From the NCBI GenBank assembly GCA_040768845.1, contig JAXGME010000002.1, forward strand, positions 248,001 to 312,000: DNA of 64,000 bases, written 5' to 3'. Shown piece after piece: positions 58,103 to 64,000 of the stretch; the stretch's first letter is position 1; each line of letters begins with the position of its first letter. The stretch comes from JAEZHK01 sp040768845 (GTDB taxonomy: Bacteria; Bacillota; Clostridia; Christensenellales; Aristaeellaceae). The notes beneath the pieces are model-generated. The model saw nothing but the letters and a program-made list of their open reading frames with translations. It had not been told where the DNA came from and ran no database searches. Position numbers and translations under genes: made by a program.

Positions 58103-58822
58103 ATGAGATTGGATAAACGGGTGGGCGAGGCGCTGTCCTCCCGCGCCAGGGCGCGGGAGGCGATTGCCGGGGGACGGGTGCGCGTCAACGGCGCCTTGGT
58201 GCGCGACGGCGCCCACGGCGTTTCCGACGCCGACGCGGTGACGCTGGACGGCGCGCCCGTGGGAAGGCGCGCGCCGCTCCACCTGATGCTTTATAAGCCC
58301 GCCGGCTGCGTGACCGCCCGGGAGGACCCGCGCCACAAGACGGTGTTTGACCTCCTGCCGCCGGAGATGCGCACCCGGGATCTTTGCGCCGTGGGGCGGC
58401 TGGACCGGGATGTGACGGGGCTGCTCCTGCTCACCGAGGACGGTCAGCTGGCCCACCGGCTGATCGCCCCCCGCTTCGGGGTGGAAAAGGTTTACCTGGC
58501 CCGCGTGGTGGGGCGGCTGGAAGGCGGCGACATCCTGCGCGCGGCCGAGGGCATGCCGCTGGGCGATTTCACCGCGCGCCCCGCGCACCTGGAGGTGCTC
58601 GAGGCCGCGGAAGATTTTTCGCTGGCGCGGCTGACGGTGCGCGAGGGCAAGTTCCATCAGGTCAAGCGCATGTTCGCGGCGCTCTCCCATCCGGTAGAAA
58701 CGCTGCACCGGGAGCGCGTGGGCGGGCTCATGCTGGACGAATGCCTCGCGCCGGGCCAGGCCCGGCCCCTTACGGCAGAGGAAATCGCGCGCCTTTACGC
58801 GCTGACGGAGATGAACCCATGA
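58103..58822 (+). CDS. Pseudouridine synthase, RsuA/RluB family
   Basis: 239 residues. An N-terminal S4 RNA-binding domain (RLDKRVGEAL to about residue 55) is followed by the catalytic domain with Asp in AVGRLDRDVTGLLLLTEDG. KPAGCVTAREDP and KFHQVKRMFAALSHPVETL are further family markers, closest to RsuA, which modifies 16S rRNA; the exact site cannot be assigned. No Shine-Dalgarno is visible and the promoter is very close, suggesting leaderless translation. The next gene overlaps by 4 nt. Confidence 0.88.
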   Translation: MRLDKRVGEALSSRARAREAIAGGRVRVNGALVRDGAHGVSDADAVTLDGAPVGRRAPLHLMLYKPAGCVTAREDPRHKTVFDLLPPEMRTRDLCAVGRLDRDVTGLLLLTEDGQLAHRLIAPRFGVEKVYLARVVGRLEGGDILRAAEGMPLGDFTARPAHLEVLEAAEDFSLARLTVREGKFHQVKRMFAALSHPVETLHRERVGGLMLDECLAPGQARPLTAEEIARLYALTEMNP

Positions 58823-59421
58823 GCGAGCATTACTTTACCCCGGACCCGTCCGCGCCCCACCGGCCCCGCGAGATCGCGGTGGCGGCGCTGGGGCTCGCCC
58901 TTTCCATGCACACCGACGCGGGCGTATTCTCCTCGGACGGGCTGGACCCCGGCAGCCGCCTTCTGATCGAATCGCTGCCGCCGCTGACCGGCCGCGTGGC
59001 GGACCTGGGCTGCGGCTGGGGCGCCATGGGCGTACCGCTGGCGCTGAAAAACCCGGGCGCGGAATTCTTTCTGACGGACATCAATGCCCGCGCCGTGGAC
59101 CTGGCGCGGAAAAACATCGCGCGAAACCAGGCAAAAAACGCCCGGGCGCTCCAGGGGGACGGACTTCTGGCGCTTTCCGGCCCCTTTCAGGCCGTGATCA
59201 CCAACCCGCCGATCCGCGCGGGCAAGCAGGTAGTCTACGGCCTTTTCGCGCAGGCCGAGGAAAAGCTCTCCCCCGGAGGGAAACTGTACGTTGTCATCCG
59301 CAAACAGCAGGGCGCGCCCTCGGCACTGAAGTACCTCGCGGCGCTCTTTGCAAGCGCGCGGGTGATCGAGCGCGGCGGCGGCTACTGGGTGATCGAGGCG
59401 GAAAAGGAGATGGGCGAATGA
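58819..59421 (+). CDS. Class I SAM-dependent methyltransferase, RsmC-like
   Basis: 200 residues of the 'methyltransferase small' family. The SAM site is VADLGCGWGAMGVPLA (about residues 60-75), and NPPIRAGK is the catalytic NPP motif used for amino-group methylation of guanine or similar bases. It resembles the C-terminal half of RsmC, which methylates 16S rRNA G1207. The ATG lies within the stop of the pseudouridine synthase gene (ATGA), and its stop overlaps the next start (ATGA), so three genes are translated together and the two upstream ones may both act on rRNA. Confidence 0.88.
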   Translation: MSEHYFTPDPSAPHRPREIAVAALGLALSMHTDAGVFSSDGLDPGSRLLIESLPPLTGRVADLGCGWGAMGVPLALKNPGAEFFLTDINARAVDLARKNIARNQAKNARALQGDGLLALSGPFQAVITNPPIRAGKQVVYGLFAQAEEKLSPGGKLYVVIRKQQGAPSALKYLAALFASARVIERGGGYWVIEAEKEMGE

Positions 59422-60485
59422 AGACCGAACGGCTGAACCGCGTGCGCGCCGGCATGGAAAAGGCGGGCCTTGTCCAAACGCTGGTTACGTCCACCGAATC
59501 GGTATACTACCTGACGGGGGCCTGGATCGAGCCGGGCGAGCGGCTGATGGCGCTTCTCATCGGCAAGGGCGAATGCCGCCTCGTCGTCAACCGCATGTTT
59601 CCCGTGCCGCCGACGGAGGGCCTCTCCGTCACCGCCCTTGACGACGCCGAGGACGGCGTGGCGGCCCTTTCGGCCTTCATCGCGCCGGGGCCGCTGGGCG
59701 TGGACAAGGCCTGGCCCAGCCGCTTTTTGCTGGCGCTGATGGAAATGCGGCCGGACGTGCGGCCGGTGAACGGCTCCGGCCCGGTGGACGAGGCGCGCAT
59801 GATCAAGGACGGCGAGGAGATCGCCGCGCTTCGCGCCAGTTCCAACATGAACGACCGGGTGATGGGCCTATTGCGCCGGAGCCTCGCCGAAGGGGAAACC
59901 GAGTTGGACGCGGCGCGGCGCTACGTTGACATGGGCATCCGGGAGGGCGCTTCCGGCCCGGGCTTTCCGCCCCTCGTCTGCTTCGGCGCGGGCGCGGCCG
60001 AACCCCACCACGCCACCGGGAGCGCGCGCCTCAAAAGGGGCGACGCCGTGATTTTGGACGTGGGGCTCGACGTAAACCACGCCCTCAGCGACATGACCCG
60101 CACCGTGTTCTTCGGCGGGGCCACCGACGAAGAAAGGCGCGTCTACGACGTGGTGCGCCGCGCCAACGAGGCGGGACGGGCCGCGGTGCGGCCCGGCGCT
60201 GCGCTTTCGGAAATCGACCGGGCGGCGCGGGGCGTGATCGAGGCGGCGGGGTACGGCGGGCACTTTCTGCATCGCACCGGCCACGGGCTGGGCCTCGAGG
60301 TGCACGAGCCGCCGGATGTCAGTGCCTCAAGCCGGCACATCGCCCGGCCCGGCATGGTGTTTTCCGTGGAGCCGGGGGTGTACCTGCCCGGACGGTTCGG
60401 CGTGCGCGTCGAGGACCTGGTGCTGGTCACCGAGGACGGCTGCGAGGTTCTGAACCATCTGGATCGGGATTTTCTGATCGTGTGA
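59418..60485 (+). CDS. Xaa-Pro aminopeptidase/dipeptidase family protein (M24)
   Basis: 355-residue metallopeptidase with a creatinase-like N-domain (1 to about 125) and the pita-bread catalytic domain. Metal ligands are visible in VILDVGLDVNHALSDMTRT (two Asp), HRTGHGLGLEVHEPP (His), FSVEPGVYLPG (Glu) and VRVEDLVLV (Glu). It probably removes residues before proline from peptides in the cytoplasm. It overlaps the methyltransferase gene by 4 nt. No terminator is evident before the convergent small gene at 60498. Confidence 0.93.
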   Translation: MKTERLNRVRAGMEKAGLVQTLVTSTESVYYLTGAWIEPGERLMALLIGKGECRLVVNRMFPVPPTEGLSVTALDDAEDGVAALSAFIAPGPLGVDKAWPSRFLLALMEMRPDVRPVNGSGPVDEARMIKDGEEIAALRASSNMNDRVMGLLRRSLAEGETELDAARRYVDMGIREGASGPGFPPLVCFGAGAAEPHHATGSARLKRGDAVILDVGLDVNHALSDMTRTVFFGGATDEERRVYDVVRRANEAGRAAVRPGAALSEIDRAARGVIEAAGYGGHFLHRTGHGLGLEVHEPPDVSASSRHIARPGMVFSVEPGVYLPGRFGVRVEDLVLVTEDGCEVLNHLDRDFLIV

Positions 60486-60497
60486 CCGGGCGCCGCG

Positions 60498-60851
60498 CTA
60501 TTTCACATACCGCGGGTTGCAGGTGTGGCACTGGTAGTGCTCGTCCGTATGGCTGTCCGCCCGGCCCGGCCCGTAGCCGCGCACGATCAGCCGCGCCGCC
60601 ACGGTGCAGCAGCGGTCGTGGTAGACGATGTACCGGTTTTCCGGCACGCTGAACACCACCCGCCCCCGGGGGTAGTAGTCATAGTCCACGCCATAGCGGG
60701 TCTGCTGCAGCTTTCGCCACACCGCGTCGTGGCCGTGGGGGTAGGTGAGATGGTCCCCGTAGCGCACCGCGCGCTCCAGCGGGCAGGCGTACAGGATGAT
60801 CCGCCCTTCCACCACGAAGAACAGGCCGACTCGGCCCTCGAGCGACTGCAT
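60498..60851 (-). CDS. Conserved-looking hypothetical protein with Cys-rich tail
   Basis: 117 residues, not recognised. The sequence is rich in Tyr, Arg and His, for example VDYDYYPRGRVVFSVPENRY, with YHDRCCTVAARLI and the C-terminal QCHTCNPRYVK. The C-H-T-C near the end and His nearby could bind a metal. No signal peptide or membrane segment is obvious. The ATG at 60851 has GAGGGGAGGGG about 5 nt upstream, which is strong evidence that it is translated. It lies 63 nt after the phosphofructokinase gene, but a terminator stands between them. Confidence 0.65.
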   Translation of the reverse strand: MQSLEGRVGLFFVVEGRIILYACPLERAVRYGDHLTYPHGHDAVWRKLQQTRYGVDYDYYPRGRVVFSVPENRYIVYHDRCCTVAARLIVRGYGPGRADSHTDEHYQCHTCNPRYVK

Positions 60852-60876
60852 GAAACCCCTCCCCTCAAAACCCGAT

Positions 60877-60907
60877 AAAAACGGACCCGCGCCGACGGCG
60901 CGGGTCC
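60877..60907 (-). terminator. Rho-independent terminator after PPi-phosphofructokinase gene
   Basis: A perfect 11-bp stem (GGACCCGCGCC/GGCGCGGGTCC) with a 3-nt loop, followed by GTTTTT on the minus strand. Confidence 0.92.
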
Positions 60908-60914
60908 AATGTTG

Positions 60915-62159
60915 TCAGGCGCGAACCTTCTTCAGACGGACGAAGCGCGGCAGGCCATCCTCAAAGAGCAGGTCGGTCTGCCCCTGAATCAGCGGAAGCG
61001 CGTAGTCGATGAAGCCCTGCCGGATGCCGTCGCCGGTCTCGTTGATCCACTCCAGCGGCAGCTTCTTTTCGGTGTTGGCGACCACATCCAGGTCAAACAG
61101 TTTGATGCGGCACTGGTATTCTCCGTTGGGGCCGGTGACCCGCTCGAAGCCCACCATCTTGTCGGTGACGCCGGACACCGCGTTTTCCACCGCGGCGCGG
61201 CCCGCCATGTAGGATTCCTCGATGTCGGTCTTGGAGGCCGAGTGGGCGGCGCAGCGCTGCAGAAGGCTCAGCTCGATGCCGCGCACCTTGGCGCCGGTGG
61301 CCTTTTTGACTTCGCCGGCCAAAAATGCGGCCAGGCCGCCCAGCTGGGCGTGGCCGAAGCTGTCCTTGGGGGCGTTTTTGTTGGCGTACTCGGTGATGAA
61401 CACGCCGTCCTTGTCGTGGATGCCCTCGGACACCGCCACAATGCACTTTTTGTTGGCGTCGTAGATTTTTTTGACGGAGGCGATAAACTTGTCCATGTCA
61501 AAGGCGACTTCCGGCACGTAGATGAGGTCCGGGCCGTTGCCCTTGAACTGGGCCAGCGCGGCGGAGGCGGTGAGCCAGCCGGCGTGGCGGCCCATGCACT
61601 CGATGATGGTGACCATGCCGGTGTCGTACACGCGGGCATCATGGTACACCTCCATGATGGAGGTGGCAATGTACTTGGCGGCGGAGGCAAAGCCCGGGCA
61701 GTGGTCGGTGCCGGCCAGGTCGTTGTCGATGGTCTTGGGGATGCCCATCACGCGGCACTCGTAGCCCTTTGACAGCATGTATTTGGAAATTTTGTTGCAG
61801 GTATCCATGGAGTCGTTGCCGCCGTTGTAGAAGAAGTAGCGCACGTCGTACTTTTTTAAGATTTCCAGGATGCGCTTGTAATCGGTTTCGTCCTCGGAGG
61901 CATCCTTGAGCTTATAGCGGCAGGAGCCCAGCGCCGAGGAAGGCGTGTGCTTCATGCGGGCCAGCTCTTCGGCGTCCTCCTTGCCCAGGTCGATCAGCCG
62001 GTCGTTGAGCACACCCTGGATGCCGTTTTCCGCGCCCAGCACACGGGTGATGGAGGGGTTTTCAAGCGCCGCGGAGATGGCGCCGTACGCGCTGGCATTG
62101 ATGACGGCCGAGGGGCCGCCCGACTGCCCGATGATGCATGCGCCCTTGAGTTCGGACAT
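60915..62159 (-). CDS. pfp: Pyrophosphate-type 6-phosphofructokinase
   Basis: Phosphorylates fructose-6-phosphate, probably with PPi rather than ATP. 414 residues, longer than the roughly 320 of ATP-PfkA. Phosphate-donor residues are of the PPi type: GGNDSMDT instead of GGDGS, and PKTIDNDLAGTDH with Lys where ATP enzymes have Gly. GQSGGPSAVINAS marks the N-terminus, and MGRHAGWLTA the substrate site. The ATG at 62159 (MSELKGA) was chosen, with AAGGAT upstream; a GTG at 62189 is possible. The reaction is reversible and saves ATP, typical of anaerobes. Strong promoter with an inverted repeat. Confidence 0.92.
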   Translation of the reverse strand: MSELKGACIIGQSGGPSAVINASAYGAISAALENPSITRVLGAENGIQGVLNDRLIDLGKEDAEELARMKHTPSSALGSCRYKLKDASEDETDYKRILEILKKYDVRYFFYNGGNDSMDTCNKISKYMLSKGYECRVMGIPKTIDNDLAGTDHCPGFASAAKYIATSIMEVYHDARVYDTGMVTIIECMGRHAGWLTASAALAQFKGNGPDLIYVPEVAFDMDKFIASVKKIYDANKKCIVAVSEGIHDKDGVFITEYANKNAPKDSFGHAQLGGLAAFLAGEVKKATGAKVRGIELSLLQRCAAHSASKTDIEESYMAGRAAVENAVSGVTDKMVGFERVTGPNGEYQCRIKLFDLDVVANTEKKLPLEWINETGDGIRQGFIDYALPLIQGQTDLLFEDGLPRFVRLKKVRA

Positions 62160-62194
62160 GGTTTCTTCATCCTTCCATGCGTTTTTCACCCATC

Positions 62195-62223
62195 AATGTA
62201 GCACAAAACGCGCAAAAAGTCAA
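62195..62223 (-). promoter_or_regulatory. Promoter for PPi-phosphofructokinase
   Basis: On the minus strand TTGACT (62223-62218), 17 nt, TACATT (62200-62195). Confidence 0.8.
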
Positions 62224-62233
62224 TTTTTGCGCG
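62209..62233. repeat. Perfect inverted repeat over the pfp -35 box
   Basis: CGCGCAAAAA and TTTTTGCGCG are 10-bp arms around GTCAA. The repeat covers the -35 hexamer, so it is a candidate repressor or activator site rather than a terminator. Confidence 0.6.
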
Positions 62234-62419
62234 GGTAAAATCCGATGGCGGCCGCCGGCGCTAGCAGTCCACGAAGTCTAAGAACCGATGATAGGGCGCA
62301 GAGATTTTTCTGCCCGGCACGGAGCCGGAGCACAGGCGCAGCGGCGCTGCGTCAAGCGGAGAGCGACACGGCCGGACAGGAAAAGATCCAGCCATAGCGC
62401 GGAAATTGGGCTTCGCGGA
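62234..62419. other. Intergenic region without recognised feature
   Basis: 186 nt between the pfp promoter repeat and the end of sdaAA. A short CGCAGC/GCTGCG hairpin is visible near 62340. No U-rich terminator, promoter or credible short gene was found. Confidence 0.5.
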
Positions 62420-63280
62420 CTACCAGGGTGCCTGGCGCCGTGCCGACGGGCAGGCGGCGCAGCCGCCCTCGCCGGTCTCCCGCAGCGACGCGGGCAGCTG
62501 GCGGCCCACCCGCCCCATGGCGTCGATCACCTCGTCCGCGGGCAGCGGGCTTTCGATGCCGGCGAGCGCCATGTCCGCCGCCGCCACCGCGTTGACCACG
62601 CCGAGGACGTTGCGGTACACGCAGGGCACTTCGACCAGGCCGCCCACCGGGTCGCACACCAGCCCCATCACGTTCATGAGGGCAAAGGCCACCGCGCTGG
62701 CCGCCTGGGCCGCGCGCCCGCCGGAGAGGTCCACCAGCGCCGCGGCCGCCATGGCGCTGGCCGCGCCGCACTCCGCCTGACAGCCCGCCTGGGCGCCGGA
62801 GATCGAGGCCCGGGCCGCGATCACGCCGCCGACCCCCGCGGCCGTAAAAAGCGCCCGGACCAGGTCGGCGTCCGCCGCGCCCCGGGCCTTGCCGTAGGTA
62901 AGCAGCACCCCCGGCAGAATGCCGCAGGCCCCCGCCGTGGGCGCGGCCACAATGCGGCCCATGGCGGCGTTGAGCTCCGCCACCCCCAGCGCCACCGCCA
63001 TGGCCTCGCCCACCAGATCGCCCGCCGCGACCGCGCGGCCGCGCACCCGCCCGATCAGCTTCGCCGCCTGGCCGCCGGTCATGCCGGACATGGACCGGAC
63101 GTCCGGCGCAAGCCCCGCTTCGGCGGACTCGCGCATCACCCGAAGGGTTTCAAGCATGCGCGCGGCGAGGGCCTCCTCGTTCGCGCCGTCCCGCTCCGCC
63201 TGGTCGGCGAGCACCACCGGGGCGATGGAGCCCTCCCCCGCCATCCGCACCAGTTCCTCGATCGAATCGGTCTTGAGCAT
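62420..63280 (-). CDS. sdaAA: L-serine dehydratase, alpha subunit (Fe-S)
   Basis: Catalytic subunit of the oxygen-sensitive [4Fe-4S] serine dehydratase, converting serine to pyruvate and ammonia. 286 residues, normal. Cluster-binding Cys are visible in AGACGILPGVLL, VCDPVGGLVEVPC. Early conserved text is SMSGMTGGQAAKL. The ATG at 63280 has GGAGG 5 nt upstream; a GTG two codons earlier overlaps that site. It lies 12 nt after sdaAB. A short Cys/Arg-containing tail (GGCAACPSARRQAPW) extends the end. Confidence 0.94.
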   Translation of the reverse strand: MLKTDSIEELVRMAGEGSIAPVVLADQAERDGANEEALAARMLETLRVMRESAEAGLAPDVRSMSGMTGGQAAKLIGRVRGRAVAAGDLVGEAMAVALGVAELNAAMGRIVAAPTAGACGILPGVLLTYGKARGAADADLVRALFTAAGVGGVIAARASISGAQAGCQAECGAASAMAAAALVDLSGGRAAQAASAVAFALMNVMGLVCDPVGGLVEVPCVYRNVLGVVNAVAAADMALAGIESPLPADEVIDAMGRVGRQLPASLRETGEGGCAACPSARRQAPW

Positions 63281-63292
63281 AGGCACCTCCGG

Positions 63293-63949
63293 TCACAGCT
63301 TCTCCATTAATGTGGCGTCCCGCACGCCGCGGATGGCCTTGAGGCAGGCCATGGCGCTCTTCTCGGGCAGCTCGTCCACCTCCAACACCATCACCGCGTC
63401 GCCGCCCACGCCGCTTCTGAATACCTGCATGGTGGCGATGTTGACGCCCTGCCCCGCCAGAAGGCCCGACACCTGGGCGATCACGCCCGGCTCGTCCCGG
63501 TGGCGGATCACGATGGTGTTGGCCTCGCCGGAGAACTCCACCGGCAGGTCGCCCAGCTTTTTCACGCGAATCGACCCGCCGCCCACCGACGCCGCCTCCA
63601 CCGTGACCGACCGGGTGCGCCCCCTGGCAGTGATGACGGCGGTATTGGGGTGCGCGTCCCGCAGCTCGACGGGATGAAAGGCGATGGTCAGCCCCGCCGC
63701 CTCCGCCAGGCTGAGCGCGTCGCGGATGCGCGCGTCGTCCACGCCCATGTCCTGAAGCCCCGCCGCGATGGCCCGGTCGGTGCCGTGGCCCCGGTAGGTG
63801 CTGGCAAAGGAGCCATAAAGCCCCACATCGGCATAGACGGGCGCCTCGCCCAAAAGCCGCCGCGCCACCCGGCCGATGCGCGCCGCGCCCGCCGTATGGG
63901 AACTGGACGGGCCGATCATCACCGGCCCGATGATGTCAAACACGTGCAT
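63293..63949 (-). CDS. sdaAB: L-serine dehydratase, beta subunit (ACT domain)
   Basis: Partner of SdaAA, 218 residues. The N-terminal domain opens with FDIIGPVMIGPSSSHTAGAAR, the signature of serine dehydratase beta. The C-terminal ACT domain (from about 148, IVIRHRDEPGVIAQVSGLLA) may bind serine as a regulator. The ATG at 63949 follows GGGAGGGG by about 5 nt. It is the first gene of sdaAB-sdaAA and has a promoter at the window edge. Confidence 0.95.
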   Translation of the reverse strand: MHVFDIIGPVMIGPSSSHTAGAARIGRVARRLLGEAPVYADVGLYGSFASTYRGHGTDRAIAAGLQDMGVDDARIRDALSLAEAAGLTIAFHPVELRDAHPNTAVITARGRTRSVTVEAASVGGGSIRVKKLGDLPVEFSGEANTIVIRHRDEPGVIAQVSGLLAGQGVNIATMQVFRSGVGGDAVMVLEVDELPEKSAMACLKAIRGVRDATLMEKL

Positions 63950-63967
63950 GCTTTCCCCTCCCGGAAA

Positions 63968-63996
63968 ATCGTACCATCCGCGGCCGCGCCCGTCAA
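63968..63996 (-). promoter_or_regulatory. Promoter for sdaAB-sdaAA
   Basis: On the minus strand TTGACG (63996-63991), 17 nt, TACGAT (63973-63968), about 20 nt before the sdaAB start. Confidence 0.75.
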
Positions 63997-64000
63997 GCAA

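Noticed and set aside
55064..58708. A long minus-strand frame opposite the glucan synthase gene
   Set aside because: Same artefact: low-complexity, no domains, lies opposite an unambiguous GH94 domain.

Overview
The window is about 64 kb of GC-rich, gene-dense bacterial chromosome. The gene content points to a high-GC member of the Clostridia (Bacillota): ScpA, the LrgA/LrgB pair, DegV, AzlC/AzlD, BioY, a pyrophosphate-type phosphofructokinase, the electron-bifurcating NfnAB pair, two-subunit L-serine dehydratase, a two-part glycine decarboxylase P-protein, clostridial-type HflX, and the rpmG-secE-nusG-rplKAJL order. Promoters are mostly sigma-A-like (TTGNNN, 16-18 nt, TATAAT-like), and Shine-Dalgarno sites are strong. 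A Christensenellales-like gut organism would fit, but no rRNA is present to test this. I see no tRNA, rRNA, CRISPR array, insertion sequence or prophage, so this looks like stable core chromosome.

Layout. 1-2.4 kb: gcvPA (cut by the window edge) and gcvPB. 2.5-7 kb: lrgAB, a flavin reductase, scpA with an M50 protease, a HAD phosphatase and ogt. 7-10.9 kb: iscR-iscS-iscU-hflX behind a promoter with an IscR-like operator. 10.9-17 kb: sugar ABC importer genes (permeases, binding protein, YesL-like protein, no ATPase) and L-fucose isomerase. 17.1-22.2 kb: nucleotide-sugar epimerase, uvrA, an unrecognised gene and bioY. 22.2-25.3 kb: azlCD, then degV with an E2-like acyltransferase lacking its catalytic residues. 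25.4-33.1 kb: folC, two small genes, a diguanylate cyclase, SRP RNA, two CNNM/CorC membrane proteins, a degenerate GGDEF-like protein and asparaginase. 33.2-38.3 kb: glyA, clpB and an orphan CbiC-like gene behind a long structured leader. 38.3-45.4 kb: a seven-gene operon, mazG-like, guaA, GNAT, asd, dapA, nfnA, nfnB. 45.6-49.1 kb: the ribosomal protein/NusG/SecE cluster with L10- and L1-type leader elements. 49.3-60.9 kb: a HAD-GNAT fusion, a 2511-residue cyclic beta-glucan synthase-like protein, a pseudouridine synthase, a methyltransferase, an M24 peptidase and a small unknown. 60.9-64 kb: PPi-dependent phosphofructokinase and sdaAB-sdaAA.

Functionally, glycine decarboxylase, serine hydroxymethyltransferase, folate polyglutamylation, serine dehydratase and asparaginase suggest amino-acid fermentation and one-carbon metabolism. 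NfnAB and PPi-PFK suggest an energy-saving anaerobic lifestyle. The most unusual items are a GMP synthase whose glutaminase domain has lost its catalytic Cys and His, an orphan CbiC paralogue without the expected catalytic His behind a folded leader RNA, an E2-like pseudoenzyme beside DegV, a pseudo-GGDEF protein, and a JAMM-type metal motif at the N-terminus of HflX.
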